Origin: Kosakonia arachidis
Lineage (GTDB): Bacteria > Pseudomonadota > Gammaproteobacteria > Enterobacterales > Enterobacteriaceae
NCBI RefSeq assembly: GCF_900116535.1
Contig: NZ_FPAU01000001.1
Location: 511,687-575,686 of the forward strand
Direction: 5' to 3'
Length of the DNA: 64,000 nucleotides
The position numbers and the translations under genes were made by a program. Positions 47,612 through 59,761 of the stretch are shown here, in pieces. Below the pieces are notes generated by a model, which saw nothing but the letters and a program-made list of their open reading frames with translations, was not told the origin of the DNA and made no database searches. The first letter of the stretch is position 1. The number at the start of each line of letters is the position of its first letter.

Positions 47612-49180
47612 ATGTTAGATATAGTCGAACTGTCGCGCTTACAGTTTGCCTTGACTGCGATGTACCACTTTCTGTTTGTGCCACTGACGCTTGGTATGGC
47701 GTTCCTGCTGGCAATTATGGAAACGGTCTATGTCCTCTCCGGCAAACAGATTTATAAAGATATGACCAAGTTCTGGGGCAAGTTGTTTGGTATCAACTTT
47801 GCTCTGGGCGTGGCAACAGGCCTGACGATGGAGTTTCAGTTCGGGACTAACTGGTCATACTATTCCCACTACGTTGGGGATATCTTCGGTGCGCCGCTGG
47901 CAATCGAAGGGTTGATGGCCTTCTTCCTCGAATCCACATTTGTTGGTTTGTTCTTCTTCGGTTGGGATCGTCTCGGCAAAGTGCAGCATATGGCAGTCAC
48001 CTGGTTAGTCGCGCTGGGTTCTAACTTGTCAGCATTGTGGATCCTTGTAGCTAACGGCTGGATGCAAAACCCCGTCGCGTCTGATTTCAACTTCGAAACC
48101 ATGCGCATGGAGATGGTGAGCTTTGCCCAACTGGTGCTGAACCCGGTTGCTCAGGTTAAATTCGTTCACACCGTGGCTTCCGGTTATACCTGCGGTGCTA
48201 TCTTTATTCTCGGTATCAGCTCTTATTACCTGCTGCGTGGGCGCGACACCGCTTTTGCTAAACGCTCCTTTGCTATCGCTGCCAGCTTTGGCATGGCCGC
48301 TGTTCTGTCTGTTATTGTGCTGGGTGATGAATCCGGTTACGAAATGGGTGACGTGCAGAAAACCAAACTGGCTGCCATTGAAGCCGAATGGGAAACGCAA
48401 CCGGCTCCGGCGGCATTTACCCTGTTTGGCGTGCCAGACCAGGATAAGCAAGAGAACAAATTTGCTATCCAGATCCCTTACGCGCTGGGCATTATCGCGA
48501 CCCGTTCGGTGGATACCCCGGTTATCGGCCTGAAAGAGTTGATGGTGCAGCATGAAGAGCGTATCCGTAACGGTATGAAAGCGTACCAGTTGCTGGAGCA
48601 ACTCCGTTCAGGTTCTACCGATCAGTCTGTTCGCGAGCAGTTCAACAGCGTCAAGAAAGACCTCGGTTATGGCCTGTTACTTAAACGCTATACGCCGAAT
48701 GTGACCGATGCGACTGACGCACAAATCCAGCAGGCGACGAAAGACTCTATTCCGCGCGTTGCGCCGCTGTACTTCGCGTTCCGTATCATGGTGGCGTGTG
48801 GTGTTTTGATGCTACTGATTATCGCTGCGTCCTTCTGGACAGTGATTCGTAACCGTATTGGCGAGAAGAAATGGCTGTTGCGTGCGGCGTTATATGGTAT
48901 TCCGTTGCCGTGGATCGCCATTGAATCCGGCTGGTTTGTTGCCGAGTACGGACGCCAGCCGTGGGCGATTGGTGAAGTGTTGCCGACCGCAGTGGCTAAC
49001 TCGTCGTTAACCGTTGGCGATCTGCTGTTCTCCATGATTCTGATTTGCGGCCTTTATACGCTGTTTATGGTGGCGGAAGTGTTCCTGATGTTCAAATTTG
49101 CTCGCCTTGGGCCGAGCAGCCTGAAAACAGGTCGCTATCACTATGAGCAGTCCAGTGTGGCTTCTCAGCCGGCACGCTAA
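47612..49180 (+). CDS. cydA: Cytochrome bd-I ubiquinol oxidase subunit I
   Basis: Quinol-oxidising, heme-bearing subunit of the high-affinity terminal oxidase used at low oxygen. It has 522 residues and about nine membrane helices. Heme b595 ligand H19 (AMYHFLF) is present, and the Q-loop is the long type. It precedes cydB and cydX in one operon. Confidence 0.98.
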   Translation: MLDIVELSRLQFALTAMYHFLFVPLTLGMAFLLAIMETVYVLSGKQIYKDMTKFWGKLFGINFALGVATGLTMEFQFGTNWSYYSHYVGDIFGAPLAIEGLMAFFLESTFVGLFFFGWDRLGKVQHMAVTWLVALGSNLSALWILVANGWMQNPVASDFNFETMRMEMVSFAQLVLNPVAQVKFVHTVASGYTCGAIFILGISSYYLLRGRDTAFAKRSFAIAASFGMAAVLSVIVLGDESGYEMGDVQKTKLAAIEAEWETQPAPAAFTLFGVPDQDKQENKFAIQIPYALGIIATRSVDTPVIGLKELMVQHEERIRNGMKAYQLLEQLRSGSTDQSVREQFNSVKKDLGYGLLLKRYTPNVTDATDAQIQQATKDSIPRVAPLYFAFRIMVACGVLMLLIIAASFWTVIRNRIGEKKWLLRAALYGIPLPWIAIESGWFVAEYGRQPWAIGEVLPTAVANSSLTVGDLLFSMILICGLYTLFMVAEVFLMFKFARLGPSSLKTGRYHYEQSSVASQPAR

Positions 49181-49195
49181 GACAGGAGTCGTCAA

Positions 49196-50335
49196 ATGAT
49201 CGATTATGAAGTATTACGTTTTATCTGGTGGCTGCTTGTTGGCATTCTGCTGATTGGTTTTGCTGTCACAGATGGCTTCGACATGGGTGTCGGCATGCTA
49301 ACCCGCGTGTTGGGTCGTAGCGACACTGAACGCCGCGTGATGATTAACGCCATTGCGCCCCACTGGGACGGCAACCAGGTTTGGCTGATCACCGCTGGCG
49401 GCGCGTTGTTCGCCGCCTGGCCGATGGTTTACGCTGCCGCATTCTCCGGTTTCTATGTCGCGATGATCCTTGTGCTGGCTTCTCTTTTCTTTCGTCCGGT
49501 TGGTTTCGACTACCGCTCGAAAATTGAAGACAACCGCTGGCGCGGGATGTGGGACTGGGGCATTTTCATCGGTAGCTTCGTACCGCCGTTGGTGATTGGT
49601 GTGGCGTTTGGCAACCTGCTGCAGGGCGTACCATTCCACCTCGACAACGATATGCGTCTGTTCTACACCGGTAACTTCTTCCAGTTGCTCAATCCGTTTG
49701 GTCTGCTGGCGGGCGTGGTTAGCGTGGCGATGATCCTGACGCAAGGCGCGACATATCTGCAAATGCGTACCGTGGGTGAACTGCATCTGCGTGTTCGCGC
49801 TACAGTGCAGATCGCCGCACTGGTGACGCTGGTCTGTTTCGCGCTGGCTGGTGTGTGGGTGGTTTACGGTATTGATGGCTATGTGGTGACCTCTGTGATG
49901 GATCATCACGCACCGTCTAACCCGCTGCTTAAAGAAGTTGCGGTACAGGCTGGCGCCTGGCTGACGAACTTTAACAACATGCCTGTGTTGTGGGTGATCC
50001 CTGCGCTGGGCGTTGTGCTGCCGTTGCTGACCGTATTGACCGCGCGTCTGGATAAAGCTGCCTGGGCATTTGTGTTCTCTTCGTTGACCCTGGCTTGCAT
50101 CATTCTGACCGCCGGTATCGCGATGTTCCCGTTCGTCATGCCGTCAAGCACCATGCTGAAAGCCAGTCTGACCATGTGGGATGCGACCTCGACCCAAATG
50201 ACGTTGAATCTGATGACCTATGTTGCTCTGGTATTTGTGCCAATCGTTCTGCTTTACACCATCTGGTGTTACTGGAAAATGTTCGGCCGTATCACCAAAG
50301 AACAGATTGAAAGTAATACCCACTCTATGTACTAA
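49196..50335 (+). CDS. cydB: Cytochrome bd-I ubiquinol oxidase subunit II
   Basis: Structural partner of CydA in the bd oxidase; 379 residues with about eight membrane helices and the conserved N-terminal TDGFDMGVGML and HWDGNQVWLIT stretches. 15 nt after cydA and 14 nt before cydX. Confidence 0.98.
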   Translation: MIDYEVLRFIWWLLVGILLIGFAVTDGFDMGVGMLTRVLGRSDTERRVMINAIAPHWDGNQVWLITAGGALFAAWPMVYAAAFSGFYVAMILVLASLFFRPVGFDYRSKIEDNRWRGMWDWGIFIGSFVPPLVIGVAFGNLLQGVPFHLDNDMRLFYTGNFFQLLNPFGLLAGVVSVAMILTQGATYLQMRTVGELHLRVRATVQIAALVTLVCFALAGVWVVYGIDGYVVTSVMDHHAPSNPLLKEVAVQAGAWLTNFNNMPVLWVIPALGVVLPLLTVLTARLDKAAWAFVFSSLTLACIILTAGIAMFPFVMPSSTMLKASLTMWDATSTQMTLNLMTYVALVFVPIVLLYTIWCYWKMFGRITKEQIESNTHSMY

Positions 50336-50349
50336 GTAAGGAGCTGAAT

Positions 50350-50463
50350 ATGTGGTATTTCGCATGGATCTTAGGAACGCTTCTTGCCTGTGCTTTTGGA
50401 GTGATTACCGCCCTGGCGCTGGAACATGTTGAAGCGTTGAAAGCCGGACAAGAAGAAAAGTAA
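50350..50463 (+). CDS. cydX: Cytochrome bd-I accessory subunit CydX
   Basis: A 37-aa single-span membrane protein (MWYFAWILGTLLA, then a polar C-terminus ending in EEK) needed for stability and activity of the bd-I oxidase. Good Shine-Dalgarno AAGGAG. Its TAA overlaps the ybgE ATG by one base (TAATGG). Confidence 0.95.
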   Translation: MWYFAWILGTLLACAFGVITALALEHVEALKAGQEEK

Positions 50464-50756
50464 TGGAAAAAGTTATCGCAAAATTGTATGCGGTAATGGA
50501 TAAGGGCCCGTTAAGGGCCCTTTCCTTAATAATGGCGCTCTTGCTGGCCGGCTGCATTTTCTGGGATCCATCCCGTTTTGCTGCGAAAACCAGCGAACTG
50601 GAGATCTGGCACGGATTGCTGCTGATGTGGGCGGTTTGCTCCGGTGTTATCCACGGTGTCGGTTTCCGTCCGCACGCTCTTCACTGGCAGGGGTTTTTCT
50701 GCCCGCTTATCGCGGATGTCGTTCTGCTGGCTGGTCTTATTTTTTTCTTCTTTTGA
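50463..50756 (+). CDS. ybgE: Cyd operon protein YbgE
   Basis: A 97-aa inner-membrane protein with about three hydrophobic segments, conserved after cydX in enterobacteria. Its role is unknown and it is dispensable for oxidase activity in E. coli. Translation is coupled to cydX by the start/stop overlap. A terminator follows after 22 nt. Confidence 0.9.
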   Translation: MEKVIAKLYAVMDKGPLRALSLIMALLLAGCIFWDPSRFAAKTSELEIWHGLLLMWAVCSGVIHGVGFRPHALHWQGFFCPLIADVVLLAGLIFFFF

Positions 50757-50778
50757 ATAAGAAATATCCGTTATCCTC

Positions 50779-50806
50779 ATGGGCTTGCAAAAGCCCATAA
50801 ATTTTT
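50779..50806 (+). terminator. Terminator after ybgE
   Basis: ATGGGCTT (50779-50786), GCAA loop, AAGCCCAT (50791-50798), then AAATTTTTA. The following 260 bp up to ybgC hold the tol operon promoter region; no gene is seen there. Confidence 0.8.
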
Positions 50807-51067
50807 ACTATCCGTTTACCTGAACCCATTCCAAAGCACCTTTCCCGCGCGTATAGTAGCGAAGTTTGAAAGCTCTAACTTGAGGTTGCGTCCTGAGGGT
50901 AGGCGTTCCGAAGGGCTGAAGACTTTTTTACACAGCACTGCGTTACTCGCGGTTTATTTGGAACCACCGAATCTCGCCGCTCGTGCCTTGTTCTATGTAG
51001 AAATGTCCGTCAGCACCATCCGCGAACAATGACAGGACACAACCTAATTGCATTACCGGGATGTAAA

Positions 51068-52161
<1,094 letters not shown>

Positions 52162-52164
52162 TCC

Positions 52165-52593
52165 ATGGCCAGATCGCGTGGGCGGGGCAGTCGTGGCCTC
52201 AAATCTGAAATCAACATTGTACCGTTGCTGGACGTGTTGCTGGTGTTGCTGCTGATCTTTATGGCAACAGCGCCGATCATCACGCAGAGCGTAGAGGTCG
52301 ATCTGCCGGATGCGACGCAATCGCAGACCGTCAGTACCAATGACGATCCTCCGGTCATTATTGAGGTTTCCGGTGTCGGACAGTACAGCGTGGTAGTGGA
52401 CAAAGATCGTATGGATCAGCTACCGCCAGAGCAGGTGATTGCCGAGGCGCAGCGTCGCCTGCAATCCAATCCGAAAACCGTGTTCTTGATCGGCGGAGCG
52501 AAAGACGTGCCGTACGATGAAATCATTAAAGCGCTGAACCTGTTACATAGCGCGGGTGTGAAATCGGTTGGCTTGATGACGCAGCCTATCTGA
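52165..52593 (+). CDS. tolR: Tol-Pal system protein TolR
   Basis: Partner of TolQ in the proton channel; ExbD/MotB-like. It has 142 residues: a short cytosolic N-terminus, one membrane helix with the proton-carrying Asp (IVPLLDVLLVLLLIFM) and a periplasmic domain. Confidence 0.97.
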   Translation: MARSRGRGSRGLKSEINIVPLLDVLLVLLLIFMATAPIITQSVEVDLPDATQSQTVSTNDDPPVIIEVSGVGQYSVVVDKDRMDQLPPEQVIAEAQRRLQSNPKTVFLIGGAKDVPYDEIIKALNLLHSAGVKSVGLMTQPI

Positions 52594-52632
52594 TCACTCG
52601 CCTGACAGGCGGACAGTTTTTGGGAACCGAGA

Positions 52633-53916
52633 GTGTCAAAGGCAACCGTACAAAACGACAAGCTTAAGCGAGCGATAATCATCTCGGCACTGCTGCACGT
52701 AATTTTGGTGGCACTGCTGATTTGGAGTTCGTTCGACGAGCATATTGATGCGTCTGCAGGCGGCGGCGGTGGCTCTGCGATCGATGCGGTGATGGTCGAT
52801 CCCGGTGCTGTGGTGGACAATTACAATCGCCAACAGCAACAGCAAGCCAGCGCGCAACGCGCCAAAGAGCAGCGCGAAAAACAGGCGCAACAGCAGGCAG
52901 AAGAGCTGCGTGAAAAGCAGGCTGCCGAGCAGGAGCGTTTGAAACAACTGGAGCAGGATCGTTTGCAGGCGCAGGAAGCTGCACGCGAACAGGCCGAACA
53001 GCAGAAGCAAGCGGAAGAAGCAGCTAAAAAAGCACAGCAGCAACAGAAGCAAGCTGAAGAAGCCGCAGCGAAAGCCGCCGCTGATGCAAAAGCTAAAGCA
53101 GACGCCCAGGCAAAAGAAGCGGCAGACGCAGCGAAGAAAGCCGCCGCCGATGCGCAGAAAAAAGCGGAAGCTGAAGCCGCAAAAGCCGCTGCCGACGCAC
53201 AGAAAAAAGCGGAAGCTGAAGCTGCAAAAGCTGCCGCCGATGCGAAGAAAAAAGCCGAAGCTGAAGCCGCGAAGAAAGCTCAGGCAGACGCTGAGAAGAA
53301 AGCACAGGCCGAAGCGGCTAAGCAAGCCGCCGCGGAGAAAGCCGCAGCAGAGAAAGCCGCTGCAGCTGAGAAGGCTGCTGCTGCGAAAGCTGCTGCGGCT
53401 GAAAAAGCAGCAGCAGAGAAGAAAGCCGCCGCCGCAGAGAAGGCCGCCGCCGATAAGAAAGCGGCAGCCGAAAAAGCGGCCGCTGCCAAGAAAGCCGCCG
53501 CTGAAAAAGCCGCTGCTGCTGCGGGTGTTGACGATCTGTTTGGCGATCTAAGCTCTGGTAAGAATGCGCCGAAAACAGGTGGCGGGGCGAAAGGTAATAA
53601 TGCAGCCGCAGCCGGTTCTGGTAACACTAAGAACAACGGTGCATCGGGTGCTGACATCAGTAACTATGCGGGGCAGATTAAATCGGCGATTGAAAGCCGC
53701 TTTTATGACTCTTCCTCCTATGTGGGGAAAACCTGTACATTACGCATCAAGCTGGCACCAGATGGTATGCTGTTAGATATTCAGTCTGAAGGTGGCGACC
53801 CGGCGCTTTGCCAGGCAGCTCTTGCAGCTGCAAGACAGGCGAAAATTCCGAAGCCGCCAAGTCAGGCTGTGTATGAGGTGTTCAAAAATGCGCCGCTGGT
53901 CTTTAAACCACAATGA
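52633..53916 (+). CDS. tolA: Tol-Pal system protein TolA
   Basis: Links the TolQR motor to Pal/TolB across the periplasm. It has 427 residues (E. coli 421) and starts with GTG. Domain I: membrane helix at about 14-34 with the SHLxxH-like ALLHVILVALLIW. Domain II (about 65-300): a long Ala/Lys/Glu/Gln helix with 15-residue repeats. Domain III (about 335-427): globular, with a Cys pair (KTCTLRI, ALCQAAL). The opposite strand reads open over the low-complexity part but codes for nothing. Confidence 0.97.
   Translation: MSKATVQNDKLKRAIIISALLHVILVALLIWSSFDEHIDASAGGGGGSAIDAVMVDPGAVVDNYNRQQQQQASAQRAKEQREKQAQQQAEELREKQAAEQERLKQLEQDRLQAQEAAREQAEQQKQAEEAAKKAQQQQKQAEEAAAKAAADAKAKADAQAKEAADAAKKAAADAQKKAEAEAAKAAADAQKKAEAEAAKAAADAKKKAEAEAAKKAQADAEKKAQAEAAKQAAAEKAAAEKAAAAEKAAAAKAAAAEKAAAEKKAAAAEKAAADKKAAAEKAAAAKKAAAEKAAAAAGVDDLFGDLSSGKNAPKTGGGAKGNNAAAAGSGNTKNNGASGADISNYAGQIKSAIESRFYDSSSYVGKTCTLRIKLAPDGMLLDIQSEGGDPALCQAALAAARQAKIPKPPSQAVYEVFKNAPLVFKPQ
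53140..53274 (+). repeat. Three 45-nt tandem repeats in tolA
   Basis: Residues 170-214 of TolA are three copies of a 15-aa unit, AAADAQKKAEAEAAK, the third with K for Q at the sixth position. A more diverged fourth copy follows. Such in-frame repeats explain the length differences between TolA proteins of related species. Confidence 0.8.
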
Positions 53917-53973
53917 GTTTGTTAAAATTCTGCTAAATTATCGCGGGTTTTCCGCCCGGATAAGGGAGATATG

Positions 53974-55811
<1,838 letters not shown>

Positions 55812-55820
55812 GAGAATTGC

Positions 55821-56624
55821 ATGAGCAGTAACTTCAGACATCATTTGTTGAGTCTGTCGTTACTGGTTGGCATAGCGGCCCCATGGGCCGCTAATGCTCA
55901 GGCGCCAATCAGTAGTGTCGGCTCAGGCTCGGTAGAAGACCGAGTCACTCAACTCGAGCGTATTTCCAATGCTCATAGCCAGCTTTTGACTCAACTTCAG
56001 CAACAACTTTCCGATAATCAGTCCGATATTGATACTCTTCGTGGACAAATCCAGGAAAATCAGTATCAGCTAAATCAGGTGGTTGAACGCCAACAGCAAA
56101 TATTGCAGCAGATAGGCAATCTGAGCAGTGGCACCGCAGGACAGACGCAGCAAGCTTCCGGCGATCAGAGTAGTGCGGCGGCGCAATCGCCAGCAGCGGA
56201 TACGGGCGCAAATAATGGTGCGGCAACGTCTGGTGCTCCCGTTCAAAGCGGCGATGCGAATACGGATTACAATGCAGCGGTTGCGCTGGTACAGGATAAA
56301 TCCCGCCAGGATGATGCGATCGCTGCTTTCCAGAGTTTTGTCAAAAAGTACCCAGATTCAACCTACATACCGAATGCCAACTACTGGCTTGGTCAGTTGA
56401 ATTACAACAAGGGTAAAAAAGACGACGCTGCTTATTACTTTGCCTCTGTGGTGAAGAATTACCCGAAATCACCTAAAGCGCCTGATGCCATGTTTAAGGT
56501 CGGCGAGATAATGCAGGACAAAGGTGACAGTGCTAAAGCGAAAGCGGTTTACCAGCAGGTGGTCAGTAAATACCCTGGTACCGAAGGCGCGAAACAAGCG
56601 CAAAAACGCCTTGGTTCTATGTAA
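55821..56624 (+). CDS. cpoB: Cell division coordinator CpoB
   Basis: Periplasmic protein that coordinates PBP1b peptidoglycan synthesis with Tol-Pal constriction; formerly ybgF. It has 267 residues. The signal peptide ends at ANAQA, an N-terminal trimerising coiled coil follows (about 30-110, VEDRVTQLERISN, many Gln), then a Gln/Ala/Ser linker and three TPR repeats (about 150-267). It begins 9 nt after pal. Confidence 0.96.
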   Translation: MSSNFRHHLLSLSLLVGIAAPWAANAQAPISSVGSGSVEDRVTQLERISNAHSQLLTQLQQQLSDNQSDIDTLRGQIQENQYQLNQVVERQQQILQQIGNLSSGTAGQTQQASGDQSSAAAQSPAADTGANNGAATSGAPVQSGDANTDYNAAVALVQDKSRQDDAIAAFQSFVKKYPDSTYIPNANYWLGQLNYNKGKKDDAAYYFASVVKNYPKSPKAPDAMFKVGEIMQDKGDSAKAKAVYQQVVSKYPGTEGAKQAQKRLGSM

Positions 56625-56636
56625 TGCATAGCGCAT

Positions 56637-56662
56637 GACCAGAAATCGTGTTTTTTCTGGTC
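56637..56662 (+). terminator. Possible terminator after cpoB
   Basis: GACCAGAAA (56637-56645) and TTTCTGGTC (56654-56662) form a perfect 9-bp stem with an 8-nt loop. The following TTGTCG is only a weak T-tract, so some readthrough into the tRNA operon is possible. Confidence 0.55.
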
Positions 56663-56710
56663 TTGTCGCCTGAATCATAAGCAGTTAAGTCATTCTGGTT
56701 GAAATTGTTG

Positions 56711-56738
56711 TTGCGCTGGATTCTTAAATCAGTAATAT
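56711..56738 (+). promoter_or_regulatory. Promoter of the lysine/valine tRNA operon
   Basis: TTGCGC (56711-56716), 16-nt spacer, TAATAT (56733-56738), followed by the GC-rich discriminator GCCGCCG. It is about 50 nt upstream of the first tRNA. The discriminator suggests stringent control. Confidence 0.6.
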
Positions 56739-56787
56739 ATGCCGCCGTTGCCACGGGATATGTCTTAAACCAGAAGCAACTAAAAGT

Positions 56788-56863
56788 GGGTCGTTAGCTC
56801 AGTTGGTAGAGCAGTTGACTTTTAATCAATTGGTCGCAGGTTCGAATCCTGCACGACCCACCA
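56788..56863 (+). tRNA. lysT: tRNA-Lys (TTT)
   Basis: A 76-nt lysine tRNA with anticodon TTT and encoded CCA. First of five tRNA genes in the cluster and identical to the three other Lys copies. In E. coli this operon has seven genes (lysT valT lysW valZ lysY lysZ lysQ). Confidence 0.96.
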
Positions 56864-56960
56864 ATTTAACATCGGGGTGGAGATGTTAAGCGTGAAGGAT
56901 AACGTTGCGTAGCAACGGCCCGGCAAGGTAAAGCCGAGTCATCCTGCATGACCCATCACT
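56864..56960 (+). other. tRNA spacer with a degenerate tRNA-Lys tail
   Basis: The spacer contains GAAGGATAACGTTGC, a GTTGC-GTA-GCAAC hairpin and then GAGTCATCCTGCATGACCCA (56936-56955) and TCA. This is a mutated copy of the 3' end of tRNA-Lys (ATCCTGCACGACCCACCA). The next spacer (57142-57243) carries a similar unit. It looks like the residue of a tRNA gene duplication. Confidence 0.55.
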
Positions 56961-56986
56961 TAAAGCAGTATCCAGCATGTAGTATC

Positions 56987-57062
56987 GGGTGATTAGCTCA
57001 GCTGGGAGAGCACCTCCCTTACAAGGAGGGGGTCGGCGGTTCGATCCCGTCATCACCCACCA
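56987..57062 (+). tRNA. valT: tRNA-Val (TAC)
   Basis: A 76-nt valine tRNA with anticodon TAC and encoded CCA, between Lys genes one and two. Only one Val gene is present in this cluster; K-12 has two. Confidence 0.96.
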
Positions 57063-57065
57063 CTC

Positions 57066-57141
57066 GGGTCGTTAGCTCAGTTGGTAGAGCAGTTGACTTT
57101 TAATCAATTGGTCGCAGGTTCGAATCCTGCACGACCCACCA
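57066..57141 (+). tRNA. lysW: tRNA-Lys (TTT)
   Basis: A 76-nt lysine tRNA, identical to 56788-56863, only 3 nt after the valine tRNA. Followed by a 150-nt spacer that ends in another degenerate tRNA-Lys tail (CCTCCACGATCCACCA, 57227-57242). Confidence 0.96.
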
Positions 57142-57291
57142 ATTTAACACCAATCTAATGGTGTTAAAGGTGAAGGATAACGTTGCAGCAGCAGCGGCGC
57201 CACAGGGCGAGGCAAAAGCCAAATCATCCTCCACGATCCACCACGTAATGTGGTTCCTGGTTTAAATTATCTTCGAAGTCACTACCCTTAT

Positions 57292-57367
57292 GGGTCGTTA
57301 GCTCAGTTGGTAGAGCAGTTGACTTTTAATCAATTGGTCGCAGGTTCGAATCCTGCACGACCCACCA
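57292..57367 (+). tRNA. lysY: tRNA-Lys (TTT)
   Basis: Third identical 76-nt lysine tRNA with encoded CCA; anticodon TTT. Symbol assigned by order, so it is interchangeable with the other Lys copies. Confidence 0.94.
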
Positions 57368-57408
57368 CTTTCAACGTGGGTGATTACTTCGAAGAGCAGT
57401 CCCGAAAG

Positions 57409-57484
57409 GGGTCGTTAGCTCAGTTGGTAGAGCAGTTGACTTTTAATCAATTGGTCGCAGGTTCGAATCCTGCACGACCCACCA
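57409..57484 (+). tRNA. lysZ: tRNA-Lys (TTT)
   Basis: Fourth identical lysine tRNA and the last intact tRNA of the cluster. A terminator starts 5 nt downstream. Symbol assigned by order. Confidence 0.94.
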
Positions 57485-57488
57485 ATGT

Positions 57489-57515
57489 AAAAAAGCGCCC
57501 TAAAGGCGCTTTTTT
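57489..57515 (+). terminator. First terminator after the tRNA-Lys genes
   Basis: GCGCC (57495-57499), 5-nt loop, GGCGC (57505-57509), embedded between an A-run and a six-T run. A near copy lies at 57715-57743. Confidence 0.85.
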
Positions 57516-57714
57516 GCTATCTGCAATATACAAGATTCGAACCTGCGGCAGGTTCGAGTCGACAAAATTGTCGGGAACAATTTTGAACAACGCGACAGCG
57601 TTGGCCCGAAGGGCGAGTCTCAGGATGAGACGAGTAGTGCAGTGAGACAACGGAGCCGCTTGCGGCGACGGCCCGAAGGGTGAGCGAAGCGAGTCATCCT
57701 GCACGACCCACCAA
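57516..57714 (+). other. Hairpin-rich remnant region with a truncated tRNA-Lys 3' end
   Basis: About 200 bp made of successive small inverted repeats: TCGAACCTGCGGCAGGTTCGA (in part a doubled T-arm), CAAAATTGT/ACAATTTTG and GTCTCA/TGAGAC. It ends in ATCCTGCACGACCCACCA (57695-57712), the exact 3' end of tRNA-Lys including CCA, joined to the same downstream sequence and terminator as the intact gene. This looks like a tRNA gene whose 5' part was replaced. Confidence 0.6.
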
Positions 57715-57743
57715 TGTAAAAAGCGTCCTAAAGGCGCTTTTTT
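57715..57743 (+). terminator. Second terminator after the tRNA cluster
   Basis: A near-duplicate of 57489-57515: AGCGTC, loop, GGCGCT with one G-T pair, then TTTTTT and the same GCTATCTGC tail. Confidence 0.75.
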
Positions 57744-57869
57744 GCTATCTGCCCTTTTTAAATCTCGTAGTATCCATTTGTAGGCCTGCCAGGCGTAGCG
57801 CAACTGTCGGAGGCACATCTGTTATTCCTTAAAAATTCCTCACGACATTTTTTACGCAATCGGCTATCT

Positions 57870-57887
57870 TGTTTAGTATATAAAACA
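57870..57887. promoter_or_regulatory. NadR operator upstream of nadA
   Basis: TGTTTAGTATATAAAACA matches the NadR box TGTTTA-N6-TAAACA at 11 of 12 positions, 74 nt upstream of nadA. NadR represses nadA-pnuC and nadB when NAD is plentiful in enterobacteria. Confidence 0.85.
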
Positions 57888-57960
57888 TCTCTATCGTATT
57901 AGCCGCTTACCTGGCGGCTAATACGGTTGCTAAGTTCAGCAAGAAAAACGAGTAAGCATA

Positions 57961-59004
57961 ATGAGCGTAATGTTTGACCCTGAAGCCGCAATCTATCCTT
58001 TTCCGCCAAAACCTCTGCCGCTGGATCAGCAAGGCAAGCAATTTTACCGCGAGAAAATCAAACGCTTGCTGAAAGAGCGGGATGCGGTGATGGTTGCGCA
58101 CTACTATACCGACCCGGAGATCCAACAACTGGCGGAAGAGACGGGTGGCTGTATAGCTGATTCGTTGGAGATGGCGCGCTTTGGCGCCAGACATCCAGCC
58201 TCCACGCTGCTGGTTGCAGGCGTTCGGTTCATGGGCGAAACTGCCAAAATTCTCAGCCCGGAAAAAACCATTCTGATGCCAACGTTGCACGCCGAATGTT
58301 CGCTCGATCTGGGTTGCCCGATTGAGGAGTTTACTGCTTTCTGCGATGCTCATCCGGACCGCACCGTGGTGGTCTACGCGAATACCTCGGCCGCAGTGAA
58401 AGCGCGCGCCGACTGGGTCGTAACATCCAGTATTGCCGTGGAGCTGATTGAGCATCTCGATAGTCTGGGGGAGAAAATTCTCTGGGCACCAGACAAACAT
58501 TTGGGAAGCTACGTGCAGAAACAGACCGGTGCAGATGTGCTTTGCTGGCAGGGTGCCTGTATTGTTCACGATGAGTTTAAAACCCAGGCGCTGATGCGCA
58601 TGAAAGCGCTCTACCCGCAAGCCGCTATTCTGGTGCATCCGGAATCACCGCAATCGGTCGTGCAAATGGCGGATGCCGTGGGGTCCACCAGCCAATTGAT
58701 TACCGCGGCGAAAACGCTGCCGCACCAACAGCTTATTGTGGCCACTGACCGGGGTATCTTTTATAAGATGCAGCAAGCCGTACCGGAAAAAGAGCTGTTT
58801 GAAGCACCGACGGCGGGCGAAGGGGCGACTTGCCGTAGTTGTGCTCACTGTCCATGGATGGCGATGAATGGCCTGAAAGCGATTGCAGAAGGGCTGGAAC
58901 ATGCAGGTGCTGAGCATGAGATCCACGTTGATGCGGCACTACGCGAAGGTGCCTTGGTATCGCTGAACCGCATGCTGGACTTTGCGGCTACACTACAGGC
59001 TTAA
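57961..59004 (+). CDS. nadA: Quinolinate synthase NadA
   Basis: Condenses iminoaspartate with dihydroxyacetone phosphate to quinolinate in NAD synthesis; an oxygen-sensitive 4Fe-4S enzyme. It has 347 residues. The three cluster Cys lie in [19 protein letters not shown] and [17 protein letters not shown]. pnuC follows 37 nt downstream, as in E. coli, and a NadR box lies upstream. Confidence 0.97.
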   Translation: MSVMFDPEAAIYPFPPKPLPLDQQGKQFYREKIKRLLKERDAVMVAHYYTDPEIQQLAEETGGCIADSLEMARFGARHPASTLLVAGVRFMGETAKILSPEKTILMPTLHAECSLDLGCPIEEFTAFCDAHPDRTVVVYANTSAAVKARADWVVTSSIAVELIEHLDSLGEKILWAPDKHLGSYVQKQTGADVLCWQGACIVHDEFKTQALMRMKALYPQAAILVHPESPQSVVQMADAVGSTSQLITAAKTLPHQQLIVATDRGIFYKMQQAVPEKELFEAPTAGEGATCRSCAHCPWMAMNGLKAIAEGLEHAGAEHEIHVDAALREGALVSLNRMLDFAATLQA

Positions 59005-59041
59005 TACTTTTTAACGCGTAACAATACGCTCTGAGGAAAGA

Positions 59042-59761
59042 ATGGATTTTTTTAGTACACAGAACATCCTGGTACACATACCGCTGGGTGCCGGTGGGTA
59101 CGATCTCTCATGGATAGAAGCCACAGGCACACTGGCGGGCTTAATTTGTATCTGGCTGGCGAGCCTGGAGAAAATCAGTAATTACGCGTTTGGTTTGATA
59201 AACGTCACGTTGTTCGCCATTATCTTTTTCCAGATCCAGCTCTACGCCAGCCTGTTACTCCAGCTTTTTTTCTTTGCTGCCAATATTTACGGTTGGTACG
59301 CCTGGTCACGTCAGACATCGCAAAACGAGGCTGAGCTGCAAATTCGCTGGCTACCGTTGCCGAAGGCGCTGGCATGGTTGGCCGTGTGCGTGGTTGCGAT
59401 TGGCCTGATGACCGCGTTTATTGATCCTGTCTTTGCATTTCTGACCACCATTGCCGTTTCAGTCATGCACACTCTGGGGCTGAATGTGGCGATGCCGCAA
59501 CTACAACCGGATGCTTTCCCGTTCTGGGATTCCTCCATGATGGTGTTGTCGATTGTGGCGATGATCCTGATGACGCGCAAATACGTTGAAAACTGGCTGC
59601 TTTGGGTGCTCATCAACATCATCAGCGTGGTGGTTTTCGCGTTACAAGGCGTGTGGGCGATGTCGCTTGAATATCTGATCCTGACATTCATTGCGCTTAA
59701 TGGCAGTCGGATGTGGATGAACAGCGCGCGTGAGCGGGGTTCTCACGCGTTTTCACATTAA
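59042..59761 (+). CDS. pnuC: Nicotinamide riboside transporter PnuC
   Basis: Inner-membrane facilitator for nicotinamide riboside, which NadR then phosphorylates inside the cell. It has 239 residues and about seven to eight membrane helices, with conserved [13 protein letters not shown] and [11 protein letters not shown]. In operon with nadA under the NadR box. Its stop overlaps the convergent zitB stop by 4 nt. Confidence 0.95.
   Translation: MDFFSTQNILVHIPLGAGGYDLSWIEATGTLAGLICIWLASLEKISNYAFGLINVTLFAIIFFQIQLYASLLLQLFFFAANIYGWYAWSRQTSQNEAELQIRWLPLPKALAWLAVCVVAIGLMTAFIDPVFAFLTTIAVSVMHTLGLNVAMPQLQPDAFPFWDSSMMVLSIVAMILMTRKYVENWLLWVLINIISVVVFALQGVWAMSLEYLILTFIALNGSRMWMNSARERGSHAFSH

Noticed and set aside
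53084-53551. Lys/Arg-rich open frame overlapping tolA in another frame
   Set aside because: It is produced by the low-complexity Ala/Lys/Glu codons of tolA domain II and has no independent support.
57250-57645. 131-codon open frame across the tRNA-Lys genes
   Set aside because: Its repeated peptide (QLVEQLTFNQLV) is simply translated tRNA sequence, a well-known false ORF.
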